Shown: positions 8,617 to 18,207 of the stretch, one piece after another
How positions within the stretch are numbered: position 1 is the first letter of the stretch
Layout: each line of letters opens with the position of its first letter
DNA from: an uncultured Trichormus sp.
GTDB lineage: Bacteria; Cyanobacteriota; Cyanobacteriia; Cyanobacteriales; Nostocaceae
Assembly (NCBI GenBank): GCA_936914905.1
Contig: CAKZGI010000353.1
Location: 1 to 35,519, forward strand
DNA length: 35,519 nucleotides
Direction of reading: 5' to 3'
Translations under genes and position numbers: made by a program
Notes under the pieces: generated by a model
The model's input: only the letters and a program-made list of their open reading frames with translations
Databases searched by the model: none
Told to the model about the DNA's origin: nothing

Positions 8617-8706
8617 AGACTGGACTGGCGACTGGGGAGGACAATATAGTTCTTGAGCATGGTCAGTTATCAGGATATCTGGTGAAGTTTAGAGTGAATA
8701 GCCTCT

Positions 8707-9353
8707 CTATTTTCCCTCAAACTCACAATTTTTACCTTGACATACCACTAGTTCAGTGAAGATCGCATAGCTAACATCCAAGGCTTCGGCAATATGTTAC
8801 ACCAAGGCGGGAAAAAGTCATCTCCAGTCACTGTGGCTGTTCCTGCTACCAATTTTTTCAGTGTTAATTCAGCCCGTTAGTGTTCTCTTAGTTCTTACTG
8901 TAATTTTTGGTGGGTGGTAGCTTCCTGAAGAGCGATCGCCAATTGTATTGTTAACAGTTGCAATAGTTCAATTTCTGATTCTTATGAGTAAGGAGGATGC
9001 TGGCTTTGGGTGACGTTGAGAAAGCTCCACAGTTCATCACTACACAGAAGCGGCATCAAAATCTTGGCACGGATCTGGAGGCTAATCAACATATCGCAGT
9101 GACAGTCTGACATTTCAGTTGTGTAAATATCTGATACAACACGAATCTTTCCTTGGCAATACATCTGAACTAGCTGTTGCCGAAAACATTGGTCTTGAAT
9201 TTGTTGTCCTAGCAGAGACAGAGCGGAGTTTGTGGACTCAGCTACAGTGATTACTTTCCCATTAGCATCTAATTGCCAAATAGTGACGCGATCACAATTC
9301 AACAATGGGCGTATCTCTTCCACAGTCGTGTCTAGAATCGTTTGCAAACTCAA
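8707..9353 (-). pseudogene. Decayed GAF-domain sensor protein
   Basis: Reads SLQTILDTTVEEIRPLLNCD, RVTIWQLDANGKVITVAEST and so on, a phytochrome-type GAF domain as in cyanobacterial hybrid sensor kinases. Upstream in frame is a stop codon directly before IRSSLSLQ, so the N-terminal part is gone. After QSQHPPYS there is a TAA, then the frame continues ESEIELLQLLTIQLAIALQE, with further stops, into a PAS/GAF linker (RAELTLKKLVAGTATVTG) and, after a frameshift near 8810, LDVSYAIFTELV. The kinase domain is not seen, so what is left is a mid-piece of a multi-domain sensor. Ligand or chromophore binding cannot be assigned. Confidence 0.75.
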
Positions 9354-9668
9354 GGATGATCGAATTTAGATAGTAACTACTCAATACCTTTGCCAAAAAA
9401 AGAGTATGAAGAGAGGGCTGGCTCTGGCATTGTTGATCTTAAGGCTTACTTTCGTGCGTGGTTTTCGATATGTTTGTGAAATGTTAAAAATTCTTCCGGA
9501 ATAACCAGAGCCTATTTTATTAGGCCAGATTTTTGCCAAGCTTACCTCTCTTGTTGGTATTCACAATGTTTCTACATCCGTTGAACCCTCGTAAATTCGC
9601 GAAGGTATTGAGCGAATAACCGGGAAAAGTTTGTATACTCTGATTTGTTAATCTTTAGTTCTGGCCTG
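9354..9668. other. Intergenic stretch, no gene seen
   Basis: About 315 bases with stops in all frames. Some text (around 9500-9560) looks like degraded coding sequence, but no family could be recognised and no repeat or RNA gene was found. Confidence 0.35.
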
Positions 9669-10907
9669 CTAGATTGACCAAATTTCTTCATCATCATCTA
9701 ATAAATTTTGTGCTGCTTCTAACATAGATGTGGCAAGGTCTTTTAAGTCTTCCCGATTATTTAAATAGGTTTTTAAGGCTTCCATGGGGTCAATACTGCT
9801 GCTGGCACTTAATTCCGGAATGCGTGGTTTAGCCAACTGACTAACTAATTCTGGTTGAATAGTATATGTATGCGCTGCACTTAAAGCACTATGGACAGAG
9901 GAATTGTCAATTAAATTTAACTGTTCCGATCCCAGTTTGTAAATCAGTCTAACTACGGTATCTTGCAGATCGTGTTTTGCAATCACCTTAAATAATACTG
10001 CTTGAGGATCATTACTCTTAGATAAATCTACCTCAATAGTGCGAAAAATCCGAACAGGTAACGAGCAAAATTCCCACTCTACACTTCCCCGTTCTAATTC
10101 CACAATTACATAACCCTTATCTTCTGTCTCTTCACTAAAATCCACCCGTTCAATACTACCCGGATAAATCACCGGCGGGTCATTCGATTTATTTAAATTC
10201 TGGTGTCGGTGAACATGACCCAAAGCTACATAATCAAAACAAGGGCGTGTCAGCAAAGATAGAGGTAAAGTAAAACCCTTACCCACAGCCAACAAACGTT
10301 CCGCACCTAAAGTTGCATTATCGGCCATCAAATGCCCCAACAGTACCGTAGGTACATTTGGGTCAAGTCTGCGAATCTCCCCTTCTAAAACCACTTGTAA
10401 CCGTTCCATTAACATTTGATTAACATCAGCCATAGATAGACCCGTAGTTTCCTTGCGAGTCATCAAAGCAGAACGAGTTAACCAAGGAAGTGTAATTACT
10501 TGCACCATTCCGCTACGGGTTTGGATGTGGTGAGTTGTCAACTTATCACCGACCACAAACCCTGGTACACACAAAGTCCGGTAAATATTTAAACTTGCAC
10601 CTCCCACACCTTGGGAATGTAAGTCATGATTACCAACCAGCAGCACCGTCGGAATATCAGCATCTACCAAACGGCGAAATTGACTAGCAAAAGCCTCTTG
10701 CACATAAGGTGGTGGTGTAGCATCAGGAAAAGCATCACCGCCAAATATCACCATATCCACATTATCTGTTAAAGCTCGGTCAATACACAAAGATAAAGTA
10801 TTAACAAAATCTTCTAATCGGGTATTCAAACCCGTCACCGGATTGATGCGTCCGTGGGAAAAACCGCTTCCTATATGGATATCTGAAAGGTGGAGAATTT
10901 TAATCAT
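9669..10907 (-). CDS. sbcD: SbcD-like metallophosphoesterase (DNA exonuclease subunit)
   Basis: A 412-residue Mre11/SbcD-type nuclease subunit; SbcD with SbcC trims hairpins and DNA ends. All five metal-binding phosphoesterase motifs are visible: LSDIH (Asp9, His11), GGDAFPD (Asp58), GNHD (93-95), LLGHLM (His192) and GHVHRHQ (His231, His233). A beta-rich capping domain (YVIVELERGSVEWEF) follows, and an acidic tail ends the protein. No sbcC gene is next to it in this window, which is unlike many bacteria but common in cyanobacteria. The start ATG at 10907 leads straight into the first motif, as expected. Flanked on both sides by decayed genes, so it is transcribed alone. Confidence 0.85.
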   Translation of the reverse strand: MIKILHLSDIHIGSGFSHGRINPVTGLNTRLEDFVNTLSLCIDRALTDNVDMVIFGGDAFPDATPPPYVQEAFASQFRRLVDADIPTVLLVGNHDLHSQGVGGASLNIYRTLCVPGFVVGDKLTTHHIQTRSGMVQVITLPWLTRSALMTRKETTGLSMADVNQMLMERLQVVLEGEIRRLDPNVPTVLLGHLMADNATLGAERLLAVGKGFTLPLSLLTRPCFDYVALGHVHRHQNLNKSNDPPVIYPGSIERVDFSEETEDKGYVIVELERGSVEWEFCSLPVRIFRTIEVDLSKSNDPQAVLFKVIAKHDLQDTVVRLIYKLGSEQLNLIDNSSVHSALSAAHTYTIQPELVSQLAKPRIPELSASSSIDPMEALKTYLNNREDLKDLATSMLEAAQNLLDDDEEIWSI

Positions 10908-10946
10908 AATTAGTCAGTGGTTATTAGCGATTAGTTATTAGTCATT

Positions 10947-11112
10947 AGACCTCTTACATAATTAATTTTATGTTAAAATAGGGGTTATCTTTGTTTTAGC
11001 CAAAAGTTAGAGTTACACAGTTATGTTTGAATTAGCGAGCGCAAAGAACACTAAAAGTACATAAAATCTAAGACTCTCTATCATACCAGAGACACAATTT
11101 TGCAAGAGGTCT
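10947..11112. mobile_element. MITE-like element, 166 bp
   Basis: The ends are inverted repeats (AGACCTCTTACA at 10947-10958; TGCAAGAGGTCT at 11101-11112, which reads AGACCTCTTGCA when reversed), 11 of 12 matching. Both ends are flanked by ATT (10944-10946 and 11113-11115), a possible 3-bp target duplication. There is no open reading frame inside. Such ends are known from cyanobacterial insertion sequences, so this is probably a non-autonomous derivative. Confidence 0.6.
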
Positions 11113-11191
11113 ATTGGTTTAGAATTAACCACAATTTTCAATCACCCGGTTTCGTTACAATTACGGACATATTTAATCATACATCTTTACT

Positions 11192-11332
11192 ATGTTACAG
11201 CCAGGAAAGCCTTTAAAACAAGGTCCGCAATATGTAATAGAAGAAGAAATTGGTCCTGGGGGTTTTGGTGTTAACTATAAAGCAAAACATAAAGATTAGA
11301 ATTTTACCCTTGTGATTAAAGTCGTAATGTAA
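11192..11332 (+). pseudogene. Serine/threonine protein kinase stub
   Basis: The ATG at 11192 opens MLQPGKPLKQGPQYVIEEEI and continues GPGGFGVNYKAKHKD, the glycine-rich ATP loop at the start of cyanobacterial Hanks-type kinases, then a TAG (11297) and NFTLVIKVV, which holds the strand with the catalytic Lys, then TAA (11330). Nothing of the remaining kinase fold can be found in the next 200 bases, so all but the first strands has been deleted or moved. This is a dead fragment. Confidence 0.75.
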
Positions 11333-11385
11333 CAGTAATACCCAATTAATATAAGGCTGCATAGAATAGAATTTCAATAAAAATT

Positions 11386-11418
11386 GACCGCAGATGAACG
11401 CAGATCAACACAGATAAA
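11386..11418. repeat. Dispersed intergenic repeat (ACCGCAGATGAACGCAGAT type)
   Basis: The text ACCGCAGATGAACGCAGATC and its continuation is a very common intergenic repeat in Nostocales genomes. Nearby, GGCTGCATAGAATAGAAT (11355-11372) is echoed by a near copy at 12393-12410 on the far side of cysH, and a GCATTACGCTGTCGCTAACACA type repeat lies at 11519-11540. Confidence 0.5.
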
Positions 11419-11566
11419 GATGGACAATCAAAATTCAAAACATGATACTTTCAAACAACATCCTGTCAATCCTCAAATCCTGGACATCCTGATTCCGACA
11501 AAATACATAGATTAAGGTGCATTACGCTGTCGCTAACACACCCTACTCTGATTTAATGACCAATAA

Positions 11567-12271
11567 CTAAATGTGAATTCCACACTCAGTTTTAGCAGTT
11601 CCCCTCCAACGTCCAGCGCGTTCGTCTTCACCATCAGCTACTTTGGTGGTAATGGGTTCATCGCCAATACTAGGATAACCTTGGTCATGGAGAGGATTGT
11701 AAATTACTCCATGTTCAGCTACATAAGCCCAGCTATCCTTGCGTGTCGAAGCAGCTATGGGATTTACTTTCAATCTTCCGAGATTATCTAATTCAAATAT
11801 AGGCATATTCGCACGGGTAACAGCTTGGTCACGGCGACGGCCTGTAATCCAAGCTGTGGTGTTGAGTTCTTGTAGACCCCGTAGCAGTGGTTCAATTTTT
11901 GTAACTTGGTGGAATTCTGTAATATCTTTATCCCAAAGTGCTTCGCCATACTTAGCGGCAAAGGCTTCGCGGGAGTCTAAATCGGGAGTTTTATAAGTTT
12001 GCAAATCTAGGTTATAGATTTCTTTAGCTTTAGCAACAAGTTCCAAGGTTTGGGGAAAGTGATATAAGGTATCGAGAAAGATTACAGGAACTGGATGTTT
12101 CAGTTCAGTATAGAGAATGTGAGTAATGACCAAGTCATCGACGTTAAAGGCGCTGGTTTGTACCAGTCCTGTGGGGACGTTTTCAATAGACCAAGCTAGT
12201 ATTTTTTTGGGTGTTGCGGTTTCAAATTGTTGATTTAAGCGATCTAAGTCAAAAGCTATGGAAACTGTCAT
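11567..12271 (-). CDS. cysH: Phosphoadenylyl-sulfate reductase (thioredoxin)
   Basis: A 234-residue enzyme that reduces PAPS to sulfite in assimilatory sulfate reduction, using thioredoxin. The substrate-binding region reads SAFNVDDLVITHIL and PVIFLDTLYHFPQTLE, followed by the TGRRRDQ motif and the C-terminal catalytic Cys230 in TECGIH. The paired cysteines that hold an iron-sulfur cluster in APS reductases (CC...CxxC) are absent, which supports PAPS rather than APS as substrate. The protein is full length and starts MTVSIAFDLDRLNQQFE. No other sulfur genes are adjacent. Confidence 0.92.
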   Translation of the reverse strand: MTVSIAFDLDRLNQQFETATPKKILAWSIENVPTGLVQTSAFNVDDLVITHILYTELKHPVPVIFLDTLYHFPQTLELVAKAKEIYNLDLQTYKTPDLDSREAFAAKYGEALWDKDITEFHQVTKIEPLLRGLQELNTTAWITGRRRDQAVTRANMPIFELDNLGRLKVNPIAASTRKDSWAYVAEHGVIYNPLHDQGYPSIGDEPITTKVADGEDERAGRWRGTAKTECGIHI

Positions 12272-12422
12272 GATGATTCCCTAGAAAAGATATTTTTACC
12301 TTAATTAAGCTTTATTTTACCCTATAAAGGCACGTATCCCTGTCGATAATAGGGTATTTATTCTGTACGGATATCATAATTATTTGAAATAAAGCTGCAT
12401 AGAATCGGATATAAAAAATAAT

Positions 12423-12679
12423 TAGGGTTTGCTGAAAAAGTCTTTTCGTAAGGGCTAGGAGTCAGGAGTCAGGAGGGAGAATTAGAAGGGGGTAAGAATA
12501 GTCTCTCTCGAATCTGGGAAAGTGATTGGCTTCCCTAGTGGCGCAGGCAATCGGTTTTTGATGGTTTCAAGGCTTATTTCTTGCACCTTATTGACCTTTT
12601 TAACCCCTTAAACTCCTGATTTATAAGGTTTTTCTGTTTATAGAGCTTAATGCCACGCTACGCTATCAGCAAGCCCTGA
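12423..12679. mobile_element. MITE-like element, about 255 bp
   Basis: The left end TTAGGGTTTGCTGA and the right end TCAGCAAGCCCTGA (read as TCAGGGCTTGCTGA when reversed) form imperfect terminal inverted repeats. The interior has no gene but has further transposon-like text (AGTCAGGAGTCAGGAGGGAG, CCCTTAAACTCCTGATTTAT). The exact target duplication is not clear. The rest of 12272-12938 is AT-rich with nothing else recognised. Confidence 0.5.
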
Positions 12680-12938
12680 TTACTCGTATACATATACAGA
12701 TAAATGCGTTTAACATAATAGAAATGATAGAAATTATAACAAATCAACCAATATTAGTACAATTATGAATACTAAGTGCTGATACGGTTTTAATTTCATG
12801 AATAAAAAATGAATATATACTAAGTTCTCTTAAGTAACTTTAAGTTTTACTTTATTTTGCATAGACTTTATATATTCCTTTATACAAATCCTGTTAATCT
12901 TAACCTAAGCCTTAACATAATAAGGATTTTACTGAGAA

Positions 12939-13043
12939 ATGAATAATACAAAATTACCAAATAGCTTGGGTCAATCTATAGTCATGGGTTTTTTAATCGT
13001 TTTGATCAGTGCAGGGATCATCACAGTCATGAGCGTTTTTTAG
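12939..13043 (+). CDS. Small single-helix membrane protein
   Basis: A 34-residue reading frame: MNNTKLPNSLGQSIVMGFLI, then a continuing hydrophobic run (IVLISAGIITVMSV). The last 20 or so residues form one transmembrane helix; the first 12 are polar. AAGGA lies about ten bases upstream. It looks like the small membrane subunits common in thylakoid complexes, but I could not match it to a named photosystem, cytochrome or NDH subunit. Expression evidence would be needed to be sure it is real. Confidence 0.5.
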   Translation: MNNTKLPNSLGQSIVMGFLIVLISAGIITVMSVF

Positions 13044-13175
13044 TAAAAAAACACGATCTACAAGTAGAAGGCAAAAGGCTCAAAGGCAAACAATTAGGTA
13101 ATAGGAGCGTGGGTAGATGGAGAAAATAACCTATTTATTGCCTATTGCCTTTTCCTAGTGATAACTGATAAACTG

Positions 13176-13835
13176 TTAACTGTTAACGGAAACTCCCACG
13201 GGACAAGCCACATTAGTACCACCTAAACCACAATATCCACCGGGATTTTTGGCTAAATATTGCTGATGGTAGTCTTCAGCATAGTAAAATTCAGGTGTAT
13301 CTAAAATCTCCGTGGTAATTTTGCCATAACCAGCACCATTAAGTGCTTGTTGATAAGCGTCCCGTGATGCTTCTGCTTTTTGCTTTTGAGTTTGGGAATA
13401 AACGTAAATACCCGAACGGTATTGAGTACCACTGTCATTACCTTGACGCATACCTTGGGTGGGATTATGACTTTCCCAGAAAACTTTTAACAGTTGGGAA
13501 TAACTAATTACTTTAGGGTCAAAAACTACAAGCACTGCTTCATTATGACCAGTTAAACCTGTGCATACTTCTCTGTAGGTTGGGTTGGGTGTGTAGCCAG
13601 CAGCATAACCAACCGCAGTGCTGTAAACTCCTGGTTGTTGCCAGAATTTACGTTCTGCACCCCAAAAACAGCCTAAACCAAACATTGCTGTTTCCATCCC
13701 TTCCGGAAAAGGCGGTTTGAGAGGATTGCTGTTAACATAGTGTTTTGCCGGTACTGCCATCTTGTCTGTGCGTCCTGGTAAGGCTTGTTCAGGTGAAATC
13801 ATAGCCAGTTTTTTACCTAATCCGAATATTCCCAT
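13176..13835 (-). CDS. msrA: Peptide-methionine (S)-S-oxide reductase
   Basis: A 219-residue MsrA, which repairs oxidised methionine (S-form) in proteins using thioredoxin. The catalytic GCFWGAE motif has Cys56; [24 protein letters not shown] and the C-terminal [10 protein letters not shown] (Cys202) and Cys211 are as in multi-cysteine MsrA proteins that recycle through disulfides. An N-terminal extension of about 45 residues ([20 protein letters not shown]) precedes the core; it has no clear signal peptide and is typical of the cyanobacterial version. The gene stands alone; downstream lies a run of TGATAACTG/GTTAACTG-like repeats. Confidence 0.92.
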   Translation of the reverse strand: MGIFGLGKKLAMISPEQALPGRTDKMAVPAKHYVNSNPLKPPFPEGMETAMFGLGCFWGAERKFWQQPGVYSTAVGYAAGYTPNPTYREVCTGLTGHNEAVLVVFDPKVISYSQLLKVFWESHNPTQGMRQGNDSGTQYRSGIYVYSQTQKQKAEASRDAYQQALNGAGYGKITTEILDTPEFYYAEDYHQQYLAKNPGGYCGLGGTNVACPVGVSVNS

Positions 13836-13977
13836 TGATCTTGATGAATGTTATGAATGATTGCGTTTCTTTTTTATTTTAGAACTTTATTGAGTTGCGC
13901 TAAAAATCCTACCGCACTAAGGCTGATGGGTGATAGTAATAACTACATAAGGCATATGTCTGAATATATACAGGAGA

Positions 13978-14190
13978 TTATCCTCCTCCGACAATAGTAA
14001 CTACTTCCAAGCAATCACCATTTTCGATTTTAGTTCCTGACCAAAATTGACGGTGTAAAATTTCACCATTATATTCCACCGCCACCAAATGAGGATTAAA
14101 ACCCAACTGCTGAAGTAATTGAGGTAAAGACGTTTGGGATACACAACTCTGTATTTCCCCATTGACTTGTAAACTAATTTGAGAATTCAT
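13978..14190 (-). CDS. thiS: Sulfur carrier protein ThiS
   Basis: A 70-residue ubiquitin-fold protein, full length for ThiS, ending EVVTIVGGG. The C-terminal Gly-Gly is adenylated and turned into a thiocarboxylate that gives sulfur to the thiazole ring of thiamine. It follows thiE by 73 bases on the same strand and is probably in the same transcript. thiG is not in the window. Confidence 0.9.
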   Translation of the reverse strand: MNSQISLQVNGEIQSCVSQTSLPQLLQQLGFNPHLVAVEYNGEILHRQFWSGTKIENGDCLEVVTIVGGG

Positions 14191-14263
14191 AATAAATCAA
14201 TTCAAAATTCAAAAGTTGATTAATTTTTCCTATCTTCCCAGTCCTCAGTCCCCAGTCCCCTAC

Positions 14264-15307
14264 CTACTTCCGATAAAGCTGAGAAATAAAATACTGTGTG
14301 ACTAATGTAGGTTGTTCAGCTTGCATGAGCGATCGTACTACAGCTACTCTTTGACCTCCAGCATCAATCACATCATTAATATTACTCGCATCGATTCCCC
14401 CAATTGCAAACCAAGGAATTGGACAATTTTTGGACGCATACCTGACATATTCCAAACCTGCTGCGGCTTTACCTGCTTTAGTTGGTGTTTCATAAACTGG
14501 ACCCACACCAATATAATCTGCACCTTCCGCAATTGCCCCTTGCATTTCTTGGGGATTTGTGGTAGATAGCCCGATTAACCGTTGTGAACCCAATAATTGC
14601 CTAGCAACTGCGATCGGCATATCTTGTTGTCCTAAATGCACTCCATCTGCACCCACAGCCAGCGCCAAATCTACCCTGTCATTGATGATAAACAAAGCAC
14701 CATAATCGTGACATAATTGCTGGAGTTTCCTGGCTCTTTCCAGATGAATCAGATCATCAGATGTCTTTTCACGATACTGTAGCAGCATTAGTCCGCCTTT
14801 GAGAGCTGCTTCCACAGTCTCCAAACAATTATCTACTGGCGATGTTACCAAATATAGACGCGATTGCCCCAGTAATTGATGACGTTGATAACCCATCAAA
14901 GTGCTTTCTAGAGTATAAACCTGATAACGCATCTGCTTAAAAGCACTCCCCATATTTGGGTCATACAGTTTGCCATATTCCTCCAAAACCCTCAGTGCTT
15001 CTTGGACACGACAAAAATTAGCTTGTAACAAAGATGTGATATCAGCCCGTTGTTCCTCTTGAGGATGAGTTAAATCCGTACCAGGATCACCAAGTGTATC
15101 TCGTGCGGCCCTCATTTGTGCCGTATGCCACCGACCAACCTCTTGACGTAAGTCCTTACAAGCTTCAGCTAACGAGGCATCATTTAATCCAAAGCGACAC
15201 CATTCTTCAATAATACGCAACCCTTCACGAGCGCGATCCAAATTAGCATCCAGAATGCGGTATACCACTTGTTGTGTTTCTTGTCCTTGATGATGGGCTG
15301 TAACCAT
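14264..15307 (-). CDS. thiE: Thiamine-phosphate synthase with N-terminal extension
   Basis: A 347-residue protein. Residues about 147-347 are a complete ThiE TIM barrel, which joins the thiazole and pyrimidine halves of thiamine: QYREK (177-181), INDRVDLAL (208-216), HLGQQD (224-229), GVGPVYETPTK (267-277) and IGGID (302-306). Residues 1-140 are an extra helical domain (YRILDANLDRAREGLRIIEE) found fused to ThiE in cyanobacteria and also seen as a free protein elsewhere; its job is not established. The gene precedes thiS. A TPP riboswitch was looked for upstream and not found. Confidence 0.92.
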   Translation of the reverse strand: MVTAHHQGQETQQVVYRILDANLDRAREGLRIIEEWCRFGLNDASLAEACKDLRQEVGRWHTAQMRAARDTLGDPGTDLTHPQEEQRADITSLLQANFCRVQEALRVLEEYGKLYDPNMGSAFKQMRYQVYTLESTLMGYQRHQLLGQSRLYLVTSPVDNCLETVEAALKGGLMLLQYREKTSDDLIHLERARKLQQLCHDYGALFIINDRVDLALAVGADGVHLGQQDMPIAVARQLLGSQRLIGLSTTNPQEMQGAIAEGADYIGVGPVYETPTKAGKAAAGLEYVRYASKNCPIPWFAIGGIDASNINDVIDAGGQRVAVVRSLMQAEQPTLVTQYFISQLYRK

Positions 15308-15579
15308 TAAAACAACCCCATTATGAGTTTAATTAAAATTGACATATAGCAATCCGATTTAATTTGTTATTTTACTTATGTTGTCTGGATATTAGCCATT
15401 GGGCATTGGAAATTGAGTTTATTCACGTTACATTGAGGATTGCTACACTTAAAATTTACTAATTTATTTGTAGAAAAATAGCCACTTGGTCGGCTTTACT
15501 GGTAATATAATTGACATATTCAGGTCTGGAAGTCTGAGAACATTACTGATTAGTGTGTTACCGGAGTTGTATATAGTTT

Positions 15580-17173
15580 ATGCCTCTTCTTAATTTTATT
15601 CCTAGCCGTAAAGCAGAGATGCTGTTTCAAAAACTCATTTTCTCAGAATTTAACAGACTTTCAGTTACACCTTTCCCAATTGTATGTTGGACCTTGGGTT
15701 TGGCGGTAGTAATTCCAGCCTTATGGAGTAACAACATTAGCAGTGCAATCGCTAAAATTCCCACAACATCAACAAAAGTAGTCCAGAGTGAGAGAAAAAT
15801 TTCTCAGGTTAACATCCTCTTTGTCAACCCAAGTATCGACAATAACTAAGAAAGTAACGCTAGTGAAATCGCTCCCTTAAAGACAATTACCAAAGCCTTG
15901 CAACTAGCACAACCAAATACTCTCATTATCCTTGCTCCAGGTACATAGAGCCCTAAAACAGGTAAAGTATTCCCCATCATCCTCAAACAGAATGTAGCTG
16001 TTCAAGGAGATATTCGCAACCAAGGCAGAACCGTCAAAATTATCGGTAGTGGTGAATACCTCAGTCGCAGCTTTGTCCGTCAAAACGTCGCTATTGCCGG
16101 TGGTAACCTAGCCAGTTTAAGCGGAGTCACAGTCACCAACAACACCAACAGCCGTGGTTATGGTTTATGGATCGAATCGGCTAATCTCTTGATTCAGGAA
16201 AATACATTTACTGGCAATACCCAAGATGGCATTTCTACCATTGGTAGAAATGCCACTCCTATCAATTAGCAAAAATTATTTTTATCAAAATGGTGCCAAT
16301 GGCATTACCGTTTCTGCTGATTCCCGTCCTGAAGTTTGGGAAAATGTCTTTCAAAACAAAGGTTTTGCGATTAACGTCGCTCAAAATGCTTCTACTATAC
16401 TTCTACTATAATTGTTGGTAATCAAATTTCCAACAACAGATCGGGAATTGTGGTTCAAGCAAATACCAGCCCGATTTTACGAAAAAATATCATTCAAAGC
16501 AGTAAAGAGGATGACTTGGTCAATGATAACCAAGTTATACCATATTTAGGCAATTCCAGTGAGCCAGGTGGCAACCAATTTAGGAATAATACCCGCTATG
16601 ATATTAACGCCAAAGCTGCCAAGCAGGTAATTTTCGCTGGTGGAAATAACATATCTAATCTAAAAATTGCATCATTGGCAATGTAGATATTAACGCTACA
16701 AAAGCAACAATTTTTAGAAATTCTGCAACTAATTCTGTCTCTGGACAGCAAATATCCATAGGAGGAGAGATAGTTTTTGCAGAACCCAATATCCCCAGAG
16801 CTTTCAAAAATAATCCCACCCCTAAAATAGCCCCAACTAATCTACAAAATTCTGTTCCAAAAACTAATTCTCAAAGCAATACACCGCTATTAAATTATGT
16901 GTGAGTTGAACCCAGAGTTATTGAACAGGGTCTAATTGAATCAGAAGTAATGGAATCAGGAATAATTGAATTTATTGCTCCTCAAGCATCCAATTCCACA
17001 ACAACCAACAACGGGAAACAGTGCTTTCTGTAGTCCCTGATGCTTTTGCTAAAGTCTCACAAGGTCGCACAGTCATGCAAGTACAAGTTTTTAGCACTCA
17101 AAATAAAGCTAGCGACATGGTTCAAATTCTCAATAGCAGGGGTTTGAGAGCCATCATCGAGCTATTGAATTAA
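15580..17173 (+). pseudogene. Broken DUF1565 beta-helix protein with SPOR-like tail
   Basis: An N-terminal membrane anchor or signal (RLSVTPFPIVCWTLGLAVVI) is followed by a DUF1565/right-handed beta-helix: ILFVNPSIDNN, APLKTITKALQLAQPNTLII, GSGEYLSRSFVRQNVAIAGG, and so on, the type of exported surface protein common in cyanobacteria. In-frame stops lie at 15847 and 15946, a break lies near 16258-16267, and an 11-bp tandem duplication (16389-16399 and 16400-16410) shifts the frame; removing one copy restores ASTIIVGNQISNNR. More stops follow, and the C-terminus ends in a SPOR-like piece (VMQVQVFSTQNKASDMVQIL). The paralogue at 18208-20314 is also dead. Confidence 0.8.
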
Positions 17174-17271
17174 TTTGTAATTGGATTAGGACGAAGAAAG
17201 GGGTGTAAGGGTGTGGGGGTGTAGGGGAGGAAAATAAATTCATACTGCTGCCTTTTGCCTCCTCTCTCCCA

Positions 17272-18006
17272 TCACACAGCAAATTCAGCTTCTTCAGCAG
17301 TCATGGCTTTTAGTTTGGATGTGAATGACTCAGTGTGATCGCTCCTGTGAGGAGTGAACTGGCCAATTGGCGGATTATTAGCATTTCCTAGCAGCAGTTT
17401 TGGTATTTGAGCAGGAACCAGGCTTTTTTGAGCAATCAGCTTTTGACTGACGGTTGCTGCTAACTGTCGCTTGCTAACATCTGTTACCACTTTAAATGAA
17501 GGAGATGTTAAAACACGGCCGTCCGGTTCTCCATTGGCCAGAGTTCGGGATGCAATGTGACTCTCTCGGTAATTATTACCTCCTTGAGCAGGCAGTAATT
17601 GAAGATTTTTCGGTTGCTCAATTGGCTGCGCTTGCGGTATTGGTGGTAAAACAGGGGGAGATATTTTGGTTAAATTGGCTGGAAACTTACTGCAAATTAG
17701 GCGTTCAAATTCCATGTTGAAATGATAAATCACCTCACCTCGCCGTAGCCAAAAGTTTAATATTTGTTGTACTGATATCGCTTTATAGCGTCCTTGATAC
17801 AGTGCCTCAATAACTGCTAGATTTAGCCAATTAATTGGGTAATCATATCGCCAACGGTTAATTAACTCACTGGCACTGTACCCATTGAGGTCAAAACTAT
17901 AGTGGACTAATAAGTTGACGGCCAATTGGGCGGAGGTATCTGGGGGTGTTGTTAGCATGGGGCTTTTAGTTCCAGGCAATAGGTATAAATGTGTCACCCA
18001 TCGCAT
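17272..18006 (-). CDS. Conserved cyanobacterial protein of unknown function
   Basis: A 244-residue protein with no stops. The first half is a folded helical domain (SAQLAVNLLVHYSFDLNGY, INRWRYDYPINWLNLAVIEA, QILNFWLRRGEVIYHFN, MEFERLICSKFP), the second a low-complexity Pro/Gln-rich linker and tail. I remember this pattern as a conserved cyanobacterial hypothetical but know no function. The natural start may be the internal Met at residue 17 (17958), giving MLTTPPDTSAQLAVN. It lies between the two dead DUF1565 genes and is the only intact gene in 15.5-24.8 kb. Confidence 0.7.
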   Translation of the reverse strand: MRWVTHLYLLPGTKSPMLTTPPDTSAQLAVNLLVHYSFDLNGYSASELINRWRYDYPINWLNLAVIEALYQGRYKAISVQQILNFWLRRGEVIYHFNMEFERLICSKFPANLTKISPPVLPPIPQAQPIEQPKNLQLLPAQGGNNYRESHIASRTLANGEPDGRVLTSPSFKVVTDVSKRQLAATVSQKLIAQKSLVPAQIPKLLLGNANNPPIGQFTPHRSDHTESFTSKLKAMTAEEAEFAV

Positions 18007-18207
18007 CTAGCCTAACGTCTTTTTAGCTACATGAATGTTTGTTCAGAAGCTGCAAATTTTATAGGTAGTGTTTTTTATTCTACTTGTCAATCGCTAATAT
18101 GCAAAATAATATGGTATAACTTAAGCACTTGACAAATGTACTTTTGTATGGAATTTAAGGTAAACCAAGAGAGCAGGGCCGTAGGAGAAAATAACCACTG
18201 ATAACTG

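Noticed and set aside
15308-15579. Searched for a TPP riboswitch upstream of thiE
   Set aside because: No CTGAGA / ACCTGATC-like core could be found; in cyanobacteria the riboswitch is normally on thiC.
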